Positions 35,896-44,078 are shown, counted from the stretch's first letter. The stretch is DNA of 64,000 nucleotides from Candidatus Thiodiazotropha sp. LNASS1 (GCF_964212655.1 NZ_OZ156465.1:3162001-3226000); one strand, 5' to 3'. The notes: generated by a model from the letters alone, not told the origin. Numbers and translations: made by a program.

Positions 35896-36225
35896 TTGGA
35901 AGTCGATTACAAAAATGGAAAGCTCAAGAAGCTTTGCCTGTCTGCCAAGGAAGCTGATAAAAAGCTTGGGCCAAATAGTGGCCGAAAGCTGCGTACCAGA
36001 CTGTCAGATATCGAAGCCGCATCAAATGTTTCTGAATTGATAGCTGGAAGGCCTCATCCATATACTGGGGATAAAGCACACTTATTTTCTTTAGATTTAC
36101 ATGGTGGAGATAGGTTGTTATTTGAGCCATTGAAAAAACCTCCGCCAAAAAAAGGTGATGGCGGCATTGATTGGTCGAATGTTGAAAGCATATTTATAGT
36201 GTTTATTGGAGATCCTCATGAGTAG
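35896..36225 (+). CDS. HigB/RelE-like toxin
   Basis: A 109-residue basic protein starting at TTG, with the layout of the RelE/HigB toxin superfamily. It has an N-terminal helix rich in Lys (YKNGKLKKLCLSAKEADKKLG), a RTRL helix, then beta strands with HLFSLDLHGGDRLLFEP and a C-terminal IFIVFIGDPH. The family cleaves mRNA on the ribosome. Specific catalytic residues cannot be assigned with certainty. The gene overlaps the HigA-like partner by eight bases, toxin first, which is the HigBA order. Low GC content marks it as acquired. Confidence 0.75.
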   Translation: MEVDYKNGKLKKLCLSAKEADKKLGPNSGRKLRTRLSDIEAASNVSELIAGRPHPYTGDKAHLFSLDLHGGDRLLFEPLKKPPPKKGDGGIDWSNVESIFIVFIGDPHE

Positions 36226-37321
36226 TCAAGAATATAATTTTACCCCCGATTGGGTTTCACCGCCTGGTGATACAATTCTTGATTTGATGGAGGAGCGCGA
36301 TTGGAATCAGGTTGAGCTTGCAAATCGACTTGGATTTAGCACAAAACACCTAAATCAACTTATCAAAGGTAAAGTTACCCTTACATACGATACTGCACTA
36401 AAGCTTGAAAGAGTGCTTGGTTCTACAGTTTCATTTTGGATGAATCGAGAATCAAAGTATCGACAACATGTCGCAAGATTAGAAGCAGAACAGAATTATA
36501 AAGGATGGATTGATTGGCTTGATGATGTGCCAGTGAATGAACTTAAGAAAATTGGAGCGATTGAAAACATTAGAAATATTGATTCCAACAAGCCGATCCT
36601 TGTAGAGCATCTGTTAAGTTTCTTTGGTGTTGCATCACCAGATGAGTGGAGGAATTATTACGGCTCTATGTCTGTATCCTTTAGGAAGACAAAGGAAGAG
36701 CAAGCTGATAATGGGGCTATATCAGCTTGGTTAAGGTTAGGAGAAATAGAAGCGGAGAAAACTAGTGCTCCGAAGTACAACAGATCAAAATTTGAAAGCG
36801 CAATTAAGAGAATACGGGAGTTAACCGTTCAAACTCCTGATGACTTTTACCCCGCATTGTATGAACTTTGTTTGGAGGCAGGAGTTAAACTATTACTTGT
36901 CAAACCAATCCCAAAATCACGTGTTAGTGGTGTTGCACGTTGGCTAAATGGACATAGTCCTATTATTCAGTTGTCCCTCTATGGTAAGACTAACGACAAG
37001 TTTTGGTTTACATTTTTCCATGAGGTTGCTCACATCCTGCTTCACTCAGATGAAAAAAGTGACATCTATCTTGATAATACTGATTTAAAATCTAAAAATC
37101 AGAAAGAGTTAGAGGCTAATGATTGGGCAGGTAGTATTCTTATACCTGAAGAATATCGGTTTGATCTTGTGGGTCTTAGAAGTCACGTTGAAATTCTTGA
37201 ATTTTCAAAAAGAATTAATATTCACCCTGGAATTGTTGTTGGTAGGCTTCAGCATGAGGGGGTAATTGGCTATAAGTCAGCTTTAAATAAACTAAAGAAT
37301 AGTTTTGAAATCGTATCTTAA
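36218..37321 (+). CDS. HigA-type antitoxin fused to an ImmA/IrrE metallopeptidase
   Basis: A 367-residue protein. Residues about 10-75 form a HigA-family helix-turn-helix (LANRLGFSTKHLNQLIKG). The C-terminal half is an ImmA/IrrE peptidase domain with the zinc motif HEVAHILLH near residue 268 and a downstream acidic stretch ELEANDWA that could supply the third ligand. The fusion would bind DNA and toxin and also cleave a protein, perhaps itself or a repressor under stress. The ATG at 36218 lies inside the toxin gene. The palindrome upstream of the toxin is a plausible target. Confidence 0.85.
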   Translation: MSSQEYNFTPDWVSPPGDTILDLMEERDWNQVELANRLGFSTKHLNQLIKGKVTLTYDTALKLERVLGSTVSFWMNRESKYRQHVARLEAEQNYKGWIDWLDDVPVNELKKIGAIENIRNIDSNKPILVEHLLSFFGVASPDEWRNYYGSMSVSFRKTKEEQADNGAISAWLRLGEIEAEKTSAPKYNRSKFESAIKRIRELTVQTPDDFYPALYELCLEAGVKLLLVKPIPKSRVSGVARWLNGHSPIIQLSLYGKTNDKFWFTFFHEVAHILLHSDEKSDIYLDNTDLKSKNQKELEANDWAGSILIPEEYRFDLVGLRSHVEILEFSKRINIHPGIVVGRLQHEGVIGYKSALNKLKNSFEIVS

Positions 37322-37335
37322 TTGAGAGTTGTTAT

Positions 37336-37833
37336 ATGCATGATGGCCGAGAAGTTGCAAATTTCGTATTGGATTATGCAGATAAAAATGGGTTGTCGCT
37401 GACAAATTTAGGTCTACAGAAAATTATATATTTTTGCCATGTGTGGTTTTTAGTGGCAGCAAAAAAACCACTTATTAAGCAAAATTTTGAGGCTTGGGAA
37501 TATGGCCCAGTTTTGCCTTATTTGTATAGGTCCTTTAAGGAGTTCGGAGATGAAAAAATAACTGCTCGGGCAACAAAATTAGATCCACATACAGGTAACG
37601 AAGTTATCGCTATTATCAATATGGACAAAGTTGAAAAGAGTTTATTAGAAGATATTGTTTCTATTTATTCAAGATTGAGTGTCAATCAGTTAGTAGAGCA
37701 ATCGCATGTTCCGGGTGGGCCATGGTACAAAGTATGGCACCATGATTCAAGAGTAAATCCGGGAATGCAAATTAATAATCAAGAAATCCTAAATTATTAC
37801 ACTGCAGAAGAGAGACCTTATACACTACAATAG
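37336..37833 (+). CDS. Panacea (DUF4065/SocA-like) domain protein
   Basis: A 165-residue protein matching the Panacea/DUF4065 family. Signs are VANFVLDYADKNGLSLTNLGLQKIIYF near the N-terminus, the EAWEYGPVLPYLYRSF motif near residue 55 and SHVPGGPWYKVWH near 130. In characterised systems the Panacea domain acts as antitoxin for many unrelated toxins (PanAT), and SocA is an adaptor for a toxin in Caulobacter. The gene follows the HigA-like gene by 14 bases and precedes the unknown gene by nine bases, so it is in the same likely operon. Confidence 0.83.
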   Translation: MHDGREVANFVLDYADKNGLSLTNLGLQKIIYFCHVWFLVAAKKPLIKQNFEAWEYGPVLPYLYRSFKEFGDEKITARATKLDPHTGNEVIAIINMDKVEKSLLEDIVSIYSRLSVNQLVEQSHVPGGPWYKVWHHDSRVNPGMQINNQEILNYYTAEERPYTLQ

Positions 37834-37842
37834 GTTAAATTC

Positions 37843-38568
37843 ATGGCTAAACTCAGAGTTCCTTCAATACAACATTTAGCGAGAAATTGGTACGATTCAC
37901 CAAAAAAAATAGAGGATGAATTTGTCAAATTGGTAATGAACCCTCCTTCATTTAATTATAACGCGCTGAATGATGTGGCTAGAGATAGTCTGCTTTTTAA
38001 AGTGCCTGAAGAGCAAATTGCCAAGGGAATACGTGAGAAAGAAAAGCGTAAGAGAGTGCAAAAAATTCTATTGGAGGTTGTTCCGTTACTCCACGGGTAT
38101 TTTAGTAACATACAATACGATTTCGTGAATGATGTAACCCCCAGCTTTTATCCAATTGGAAGAGATCTAAGAATTCCGTTTAAGTCTGTCTTTATATACG
38201 GTATAGGTGGGCAGATTTATCTTCCATGGTTCATGTTCTGGAAGCAAAATCCACTTGATGAAAAACAGTTGTCATTATTTGTTACGCTGGTTAGGGAGAT
38301 GCTGCGTCAGGATCCTGAGTTAGATACGGCAAAGTTTGAAATTCTTGACTTCAGTGCGAACAACTCTAATGGATGTCGGCAGCTTAAGGTTATCGATACA
38401 GCAGATATCCAAACCTTTAACTCAAATGAAACTAATGAAATGCTTGCCATATTCGCTGAGGGTTTTGAACGTGCAGAAGACAGATTGAAAGAAGTCGATA
38501 TTCCGAGTAAGCGAAAGGGGGACGAGATTATTGTCGATATTGGTCAGTATAGGCTATGGGATAAATGA
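37843..38568 (+). CDS. Unknown 241-residue protein, candidate partner of the Panacea protein
   Basis: I do not recognise the family. The protein is soluble, with a basic helical region (KGIREKEKRKRVQKIL) around residues 65-82, then a beta-rich middle (FYPIGRDLRIPFKSVFIYGIGGQIYLPWFMFWK) and an acidic C-terminal helix. There is no signal peptide. Since Panacea genes usually sit beside a toxin gene, and this one follows after nine bases on the same strand with the same low GC, it could be the effector. HigB may equally be the toxin and this an accessory factor. Function is unproven. Confidence 0.7.
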   Translation: MAKLRVPSIQHLARNWYDSPKKIEDEFVKLVMNPPSFNYNALNDVARDSLLFKVPEEQIAKGIREKEKRKRVQKILLEVVPLLHGYFSNIQYDFVNDVTPSFYPIGRDLRIPFKSVFIYGIGGQIYLPWFMFWKQNPLDEKQLSLFVTLVREMLRQDPELDTAKFEILDFSANNSNGCRQLKVIDTADIQTFNSNETNEMLAIFAEGFERAEDRLKEVDIPSKRKGDEIIVDIGQYRLWDK

Positions 38569-38842
38569 TTTTACGCAACACTTGATTCTATCTTGTGACT
38601 GATTGCACGGAATTGTTTTATGACAAGGATCAAGGTCTGTTTATACTTTATCGGGATTGTGAAGAAGGTCTTTAAATATATCAATGCTTCTTCAAGGTGT
38701 TCTGCTAAATATTGAGATTTGAACCCAATGCAGGATTATAGTTGTTTTATATTGCTTAAAAAAACTTTTCATACCTATACAAAATGTATACCGACGATAA
38801 TAGAGGTTTAAAGTTTGCAAGTCTCTCCAAATACCTCTCAAA
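38569..38842. other. AT-rich junction between cassette and right repeat
   Basis: No credible gene is seen. A short minus-strand frame reads through here but has no recognisable content. The boundary with hdrB-derived sequence is at about 38839, where CAAAGC followed by eight A matches the left repeat. Confidence 0.4.
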
Positions 38843-39702
38843 GCAAAAAAAAGCCCGCCGAAGCGGGCTTTCAATACTGAAGGTATACCGCCTTATTTAT
38901 TAGCGATTTCTTCAAGCTGCTTGGCCGGGATGATCTGACCGTTGAGGGCAGCATCCGCAGCGCTGCGCCCGAAGGCGACACTCATCAATGTGGAGTAATA
39001 AACCACCGGCATGTTGAACTTGGTGCCGTAGGTCTCGTTGATATTGTCCTGATAGATCTCTACATTGGCCTGACACAGCGGGCAGGGGGTGACGATCATA
39101 TCGGCGCCGTTGTCGTAGGCCGCCTCGATGATGCCTTTGATCATCTCCTGGGACTTCTCCGGTTCGGAGAAGGCCAGTGCCCCGCCGCAGCACTGGACTT
39201 TCTTTTCGTAGGTAGGAATCGACTCGGCGCCGACGCTCTCTACGATTTTGTCCAGGTACTGGGGATTCTCGAAGGACTCGCCGGCGATGCCGAAGGGGCG
39301 GTTGGTCTGACAGCCCACGTAACCGGCGATCTTAAGGCCCTCCAGGGGCTTTTTGACCTTGGATTTGATGCCGTCGAAACCGATATCCTCGACCAGCACT
39401 TCCACCATGTGGCGGACGTTGGACTCGCCCTTGTATTTCAGGCCTGCCTCGGAGAGGGCGGCGTTGGCGTCCTTGAACATCTGCTCGTCTTCGTGCAGGC
39501 GCTCTTTGGCCTCGCGGGTGGAGAGCCAGCAGGCGGCGCAGGTGGCGACGATCTCCTGGCCCGAGTTGTGCTCCTCGGACAGTGCGATGTTGCGGGCGGA
39601 GAGGGCCAGACGGGGCAATTCGCCGCCACCGCCGTAGCCGATGGAGGCGCCGCAGCAGTTCCAGTCGGGGATCTCGTTGAGCTGGATGTCCAGCTCCTCG
39701 CA
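38839..39702 (-). repeat. Right direct repeat: intact hdrB region homologous to 35083-35691
   Basis: Contains the sequence duplicated at the left end of the cassette, apart from 258 bases (39334-39591) missing there. It is in the same orientation, so recombination between the two copies would excise the 3.1-kb cassette as a circle. Confidence 0.9.
38845..38872 (-). terminator. Terminator of the qmoAB-hdrCB operon
   Basis: Nine-bp stem AAAGCCCGC (38850-38858) with GCGGGCTTT (38863-38871) and loop CGAA. Read leftward it is followed by eight T, 21 bases after the hdrB stop. Confidence 0.92.
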
Positions 39703-39792
39703 CATGGTTTGTGCGGAGACTAAATAGTTGGAAGAGGTGGCTCCCTTCTGTGAGGAGCAACCCGGGTAGAATGAGAGTTCTATCTTAGCCAT
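38893..39792 (-). CDS. hdrB: HdrB-like subunit of the Qmo-type complex
   Basis: A 299-residue homologue of heterodisulfide reductase subunit B. It carries two CCG domains that bind unusual iron-sulfur clusters. The N-terminal domain has Cys12, Cys31, Cys46-Cys47-Gly and CAAC at 85-88. The C-terminal one has GCQTN, QCCGG and CPLC. In organisms lacking QmoC, HdrB together with HdrC is thought to take its place next to QmoAB, linking APS reductase to the quinone pool or a soluble carrier. It starts 13 bases after hdrC. A broken copy lies at 35140-35691. Confidence 0.9.
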   Translation of the reverse strand: MAKIELSFYPGCSSQKGATSSNYLVSAQTMCEELDIQLNEIPDWNCCGASIGYGGGGELPRLALSARNIALSEEHNSGQEIVATCAACWLSTREAKERLHEDEQMFKDANAALSEAGLKYKGESNVRHMVEVLVEDIGFDGIKSKVKKPLEGLKIAGYVGCQTNRPFGIAGESFENPQYLDKIVESVGAESIPTYEKKVQCCGGALAFSEPEKSQEMIKGIIEAAYDNGADMIVTPCPLCQANVEIYQDNINETYGTKFNMPVVYYSTLMSVAFGRSAADAALNGQIIPAKQLEEIANK

Positions 39793-39805
39793 GTCGGTCT
39801 GTTCC

Positions 39806-40429
39806 TCACTTCGCGTCTTTCAGATTGCCTTCTTCGATCTCCTGGGCCTTCTTCACCATGTTCTGGAAGCCGGAGAGATCCTTCACGCTGTGTCCGCCAA
39901 AGAATTCCATGGCGTTCATGCGCTTGGCCTTCATCATGTTCTGGCCCAGTTTCTGATTCGCCATGGCGTTCTTGACACCCTGGCCGAAACCGTCCTTGAA
40001 GTACATGGAGAGACCGAGTTTCAATTCGTTGACGCGACCCTTCTTCATCAGGTTGTCCCAGAAGATCTGCGAGAACTCTGCGGTGGGCTGCTTCTTCTGG
40101 GTCAGGCCGAGACGTTTCGAGTAGACCGCCAGGCCGTGCATGATGTGGGTGATCGGCAGGCCGCGCGGGCAGCGTGCGATGCAGTTGTAGCAGGAGGTGC
40201 ACATCCACATGGAGTCGGTGCTCAGCACCTCTTCACGCTTGTTGGCGCGGATCATCATGAAGATCTCCTGCGGCGGATGATCCCAATGCTTACCCAGCGG
40301 GCAGGAGCCGGAGCACACGCCGCACTGCATGCACATCTTGACCCATTCACCCTCCTCCACATTCGCCTCAACCTCCTTGAGGAAGTTGCTGCGGTACTTT
40401 TCAATCATTGCGGTGTTTAAATCACTCAT
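39806..40429 (-). CDS. hdrC: HdrC-like ferredoxin subunit of the Qmo-type complex
   Basis: A 207-residue protein with two [4Fe-4S] motifs, CMQCGVCSGSC (Cys33, 36, 39 and 43) and CTSCYNCIARC (Cys77, 80, 83 and 87). It matches HdrC and the soluble part of QmoC. The membrane cytochrome-b-like part of QmoC is absent, so this complex has HdrC plus HdrB in its place. The C-terminal third is helical with a run of Lys and Met. It sits between qmoB (121 bases upstream, with two hairpins) and hdrB (13 bases downstream). Confidence 0.9.
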   Translation of the reverse strand: MSDLNTAMIEKYRSNFLKEVEANVEEGEWVKMCMQCGVCSGSCPLGKHWDHPPQEIFMMIRANKREEVLSTDSMWMCTSCYNCIARCPRGLPITHIMHGLAVYSKRLGLTQKKQPTAEFSQIFWDNLMKKGRVNELKLGLSMYFKDGFGQGVKNAMANQKLGQNMMKAKRMNAMEFFGGHSVKDLSGFQNMVKKAQEIEEGNLKDAK

Positions 40430-40440
40430 TTTTACTCCCC

Positions 40441-40483
40441 TTTGTAGGGTGTCCAGGGTGGTTGGCCAAGTCCACCCTACAAA
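40441..40483. other. Inverted repeat in the qmoB-hdrC gap
   Basis: TTTGTAGGGTG (40441-40451) pairs with CACCCTACAAA (40473-40483), an 11-bp stem with a 21-base loop. It lies just upstream of the hdrC start and could act in mRNA processing or be a fixed repeat unit. Confidence 0.6.
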
Positions 40484-40515
40484 AAGTAAAGTTGTTCAGG
40501 CCGTCCTTTCAGCGC

Positions 40516-40537
40516 AGGGCCTGCCGGGGCAGGCCCT
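40516..40537. other. GC-rich hairpin after qmoB
   Basis: AGGGCCTGCC pairs with GGCAGGCCCT across two bases; at least eight pairs with a six-base loop are realistic. It lies 13 bases past the qmoB stop, inside the operon. No T-run follows leftward, so it looks like a stabilising or processing hairpin more than a terminator. Confidence 0.55.
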
Positions 40538-40549
40538 TGTCACCGTCGA

Positions 40550-42799
40550 TTAGAACTTGAACGGACTCAGGCCGATCTTCTCCACGGTCTCCGCCATGTC
40601 GTTGATCAACTGGGGCGCACGCTCCACATCGGTGATGGCAACCTCATGCAGGATCACGCGTTCCGGTTCAAGATTCAGCGTATCGAGGGTGTCACCCACC
40701 TTGCTCATGCGTTCCGCCGCCATGGCCGAGCCGCGTACAAAGTGGCATTGGTAGTCGTCATCGCGACGACAGCCCATCATGACGATGCCGTCATAACCGT
40801 TGTTCAATGCATCGGTAACCCAGGAGAGGCTCACAGAGCCCAGGCAGCGGACAGGTATGACTCGCGCCCAGGGATTGATCTCCACGCCTGCCTGAGCCGC
40901 CTGGTCGAGTGCCGGATAGGCATCGTTCTCACAGGCCAGTACCAGAATGCGCGGTTTCTCGTCCCACTCTTCGGGGATCTCGACGTTCTTGATCTGCTGG
41001 TTGACGGTCTCCACCGAGTAGTTCTCGAAGGAGATGACGCGCACCGGACAGGCGCCCATGCAGGTACCGCAACGACGACAACGGGATTCGTTGTACATCG
41101 GATAGCCTTCCTCGTCCTCGTTGATGGCGCCGAAGGGGCACTCGACGGTACAGCGCTTACACTGGGTACAGCCCTCCTTGCGGAAGCTTGGGAAGGAGAG
41201 ATCGCCGGAGCGGGGGTGCGCGGCGCGTCCCAGTCCGGCGTTCTCAGCCGCCTGAATCGCCTTCAGCGCCGCGCCGGTGGCATCGTCACGGGCCTGCTGG
41301 GCATCCATGGGACGACGCACCGGACCGGCGGCATAGATGCCGGTTCGACGGGTCTCGTAGGGAAAGCAGATGAAGTGCGAGTCGTTGAACCCGTTCTTCA
41401 GATGCGGCAGATCGGTGCCCTGACGGTACTGCAGGTTGAGGATCGAGGGCGGCGCATTATCAAGGATCGCCTGGGCCTTCGCCTTCTCCTCTTCATCCTC
41501 CGCCTCATCCACCATCAGCTGGGCATAGGGATCGGGACCGGAGTTTGGCTCCATGCCGGTGGCAAGCACCACCAGGTCACAGACCATCTCGGTCTCTTCG
41601 TTAAGGATCTTGTCCTCGAATTTGACGGTCAGGCTGTCACCGGGCACAACCTCGGATGCAATGCCCTTGGAGAAGGTGACCATCGCCTGTTGACCGGCGC
41701 GGTAGAAATCCTCGCCGCCGGCGCCAGGTGTGCGCAGGTTGTCGAACAGGATGGTGGTATCGCAATCCCCGTTCAACTCTTTGAAGTACATCGCCTGCTT
41801 GATGGAGACCAGGTCGGTGACACCGGAGAAATAGGAGAGATGGCCCTCCTTATCCGAACACTGGCCTGCGTTCTGGATGAAGCAGACCGAGGTCACCTCT
41901 TTGCCGTCGGAAGGCCGCTTGATCGGACCGCCGTTGGCAGCGACCGCCAGGGCCTCCAATTCGTGGTTGGTGACCACGTCCGCCGATTTGTCATGAGCGA
42001 ACTCGGGCAGCTGGCTGGCATCGTAGGGCTTCCAGCCGGAGGCCTGGACGATAGCGCCGATGGAGAGAGTCTCGCTGCTGCCGGATTCGGTGGCAACCTC
42101 GACACTGAAGCGGCCCGGTGCGCCTTCGGTCTTGGCGAGGGTGCTGTTGAGGTGGACCGTGATCCTGTCGTCGGCCTCGATTGCCTCGATCATGCCGGGT
42201 ACAGGATTCTCCGCCGGGGCGTCGTAGGGTGAACGGGTCGGGATGACCTTGTAGTAACCGCCCAGTGCGCCACCCAGCTGACCACTCTTTTCCACCAGGT
42301 GGACCGGATAGCCGGCTGCCGCGGCCTCGATCGCCGCCGTCATGCCGGTGACGCCGCCGCCCACAACCAGAATGTTCTTGTTGAGGGTCTGCTCGCCGGA
42401 GGCGGAAGGCTGTGTCATCGACTTGAGCTCGGCGCAGGCCATGCGGATGTAGTCTTCCGCCATCTCCTGGGTGGTCTCGCTGTTCTCGTCCGTATCGGGA
42501 CGAACCCAGATGACGCCCTCGCGCAGGTTGGCGCGGGTCAGGGCCACGTCGGTAAAGTTGAAGGCCTCGACTTTGGCGCGCTTGGAGCAAGCGGCGATCA
42601 TAACGTGGGTGACATCTTCATTGGCGATGTCGTCTTTGATTATCTGCACACCCTCGGCGGAGCAGAGCATCTCGTGTTGTTTGCAGCTCTGCATCTTGCC
42701 GTCACGGGTGGCGATGGTTTCCAGCTGACCGGCGTCCAGGCGCTCGCCCAGACCACAGCCGGTGCAGACATATCCAGCAAATTTCTTTTCGTCAGCCAC
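40550..42799 (-). CDS. qmoB: Quinone-interacting oxidoreductase subunit QmoB
   Basis: A 749-residue HdrA-like flavoprotein. After an N-terminal Cys segment (YVCTGCGLGE) comes the FAD fold (NILVVGGGVTGMTAAIEAAA near residue 147). Two [4Fe-4S] motifs follow around 565-610 (CTQCKRCTVEC and CRRCGTCMGAC). The C-terminal MvhD-like domain contains VIPVRCLGSVS and MMGCRRDDDYQC. This order is that of QmoB. The GTG start lies four bases after the qmoA stop with GGAGGG in front. The complex is expected to accept electrons from AprBA during sulfite oxidation. Confidence 0.93.
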   Translation of the reverse strand: MADEKKFAGYVCTGCGLGERLDAGQLETIATRDGKMQSCKQHEMLCSAEGVQIIKDDIANEDVTHVMIAACSKRAKVEAFNFTDVALTRANLREGVIWVRPDTDENSETTQEMAEDYIRMACAELKSMTQPSASGEQTLNKNILVVGGGVTGMTAAIEAAAAGYPVHLVEKSGQLGGALGGYYKVIPTRSPYDAPAENPVPGMIEAIEADDRITVHLNSTLAKTEGAPGRFSVEVATESGSSETLSIGAIVQASGWKPYDASQLPEFAHDKSADVVTNHELEALAVAANGGPIKRPSDGKEVTSVCFIQNAGQCSDKEGHLSYFSGVTDLVSIKQAMYFKELNGDCDTTILFDNLRTPGAGGEDFYRAGQQAMVTFSKGIASEVVPGDSLTVKFEDKILNEETEMVCDLVVLATGMEPNSGPDPYAQLMVDEAEDEEEKAKAQAILDNAPPSILNLQYRQGTDLPHLKNGFNDSHFICFPYETRRTGIYAAGPVRRPMDAQQARDDATGAALKAIQAAENAGLGRAAHPRSGDLSFPSFRKEGCTQCKRCTVECPFGAINEDEEGYPMYNESRCRRCGTCMGACPVRVISFENYSVETVNQQIKNVEIPEEWDEKPRILVLACENDAYPALDQAAQAGVEINPWARVIPVRCLGSVSLSWVTDALNNGYDGIVMMGCRRDDDYQCHFVRGSAMAAERMSKVGDTLDTLNLEPERVILHEVAITDVERAPQLINDMAETVEKIGLSPFKF

Positions 42800-42803
42800 T
42801 CTC

Positions 42804-44078
42804 TTAACCCTCCGTCGCTGCTACGCGATTGACCACTTGGATGGCGCGCAGGGCGGCGCCAGTGGCGTGTTGAACGGCGCGGTTGACATCCAGCGCATCA
42901 GACGAACACCCGGCGGCGAAAACACCGCCGTTCTCCGGTGCGGGCTCGATGAAGCCCTCTTCGTTGATCACGATCTCCACCGGGAAGCTCGCCTTGTCGA
43001 CGCTGGGTTCCATGCCGACGGCCAGGACGACCAGGTCGTGCTCGTTGGCGTAACGGTTGTAACCCTCGGTATCGACACCGTGCAGGGTCGGATTGCCGTT
43101 CTCCTTGTTCTCCACTATGGAAGCGACTTTTGACTTGATGAAGCTGACGTTATCCTTCGCCTTGACCTTCTGATAGAAATCCTCAAAACGGTCGATGGCG
43201 CGGATGTCGATATAGTAGATGGAGATGTCCACCTCATCCGCCGGGTAGGTGGCCTGCTTCAGGGAGGCCATGCAGCAGATGCGTGAGCAGTGCAGCAGGT
43301 GATTCTTGTCGCGGGAACCGGCGCACTGAATGAAGGCCACCGATTTGACCTCTTTGCCGTCCGAAGGACGCACCAGCTTGCCGCCGGTGGGGCCATTGGG
43401 ATCGGCCATGCGCTCGAACTCGACGCTGGTGATCACGTTGGCGATGCGATCGTAGCCGTAAGGCTGAATCTTATTGGCATCGTAGGGTTTCCAGCCGGTG
43501 GCCCAGACGACCGCGCCGGCCTTGAATTCAATGGTCTCTTCCTGCATGTCCAGATCGATGGCGTTGACCTTGCACGCATCTTTTGCCTTCTGGGCATCAT
43601 CGGTGCCGATGATTGCCGGATCGAGCACATAACGCTGCGGATGGGCCATGCGGTGGGGCAGGTAGGCGCCTTTGCGCTTGCCCATCTCATAGTTGAATTC
43701 ATCGTCGAATTCAGTCTCCACTGCCTTGGCGCAATCACCGCAGGCGGTGCAGTTCTCATTCACGTAACGGGGGCTGATCTTGACAGTGGCGGTGTAATTG
43801 CCCGCCTCACCCTTGATGTCCGTAACCTCGGCCATGGTGATGATGTTGAGGTTCGGGTTCATCTTTGCCCGGCGCTGATTGATCTCCAACCCACAGGTGG
43901 GAAAGCAGAGCTTGGGAAAGTATTTATACAGCTGGGTGACGCGACCGCCGACATAGGGGCGCTTTTCAACCAGTACGACCTGCTTTCCCGTCTCAGCGGC
44001 CTCCAAAGCAGCGGTCATGCCGCTTATGCCGCCACCGACCACGAGAATAGTCTCATTGGTTGCGATTACTTCCGTCAT
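42804..44078 (-). CDS. qmoA: Quinone-interacting oxidoreductase subunit QmoA
   Basis: A 424-residue HdrA-like flavoprotein with an N-terminal FAD motif (ILVVGGGISGMTAALEAAE), GGRVTQLYKYFPKLCFPTCGLE, a partial cluster motif CTACGDCAK near residue 110 and IQCAGSRD in the middle. This is the layout of QmoA. It is the first gene of the leftward qmoA-qmoB-hdrC-hdrB operon. GGAGGAAAATCC precedes the ATG. APS reductase itself is encoded 14 kb away on the other strand, so the two units have separate promoters. Confidence 0.93.
   Translation of the reverse strand: MTEVIATNETILVVGGGISGMTAALEAAETGKQVVLVEKRPYVGGRVTQLYKYFPKLCFPTCGLEINQRRAKMNPNLNIITMAEVTDIKGEAGNYTATVKISPRYVNENCTACGDCAKAVETEFDDEFNYEMGKRKGAYLPHRMAHPQRYVLDPAIIGTDDAQKAKDACKVNAIDLDMQEETIEFKAGAVVWATGWKPYDANKIQPYGYDRIANVITSVEFERMADPNGPTGGKLVRPSDGKEVKSVAFIQCAGSRDKNHLLHCSRICCMASLKQATYPADEVDISIYYIDIRAIDRFEDFYQKVKAKDNVSFIKSKVASIVENKENGNPTLHGVDTEGYNRYANEHDLVVLAVGMEPSVDKASFPVEIVINEEGFIEPAPENGGVFAAGCSSDALDVNRAVQHATGAALRAIQVVNRVAATEG

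Noticed and set aside
38692-38874. 60-codon minus frame between cassette and hdrB
   Set aside because: It runs into the hdrB terminator, has no ribosome site and no recognisable content.
40646-42232. Long open frame opposite qmoB (528 codons)
   Set aside because: It is the mirror of a well-identified QmoB gene in GC-rich DNA. Its translation is repetitive, His/Gly-rich and matches no family.
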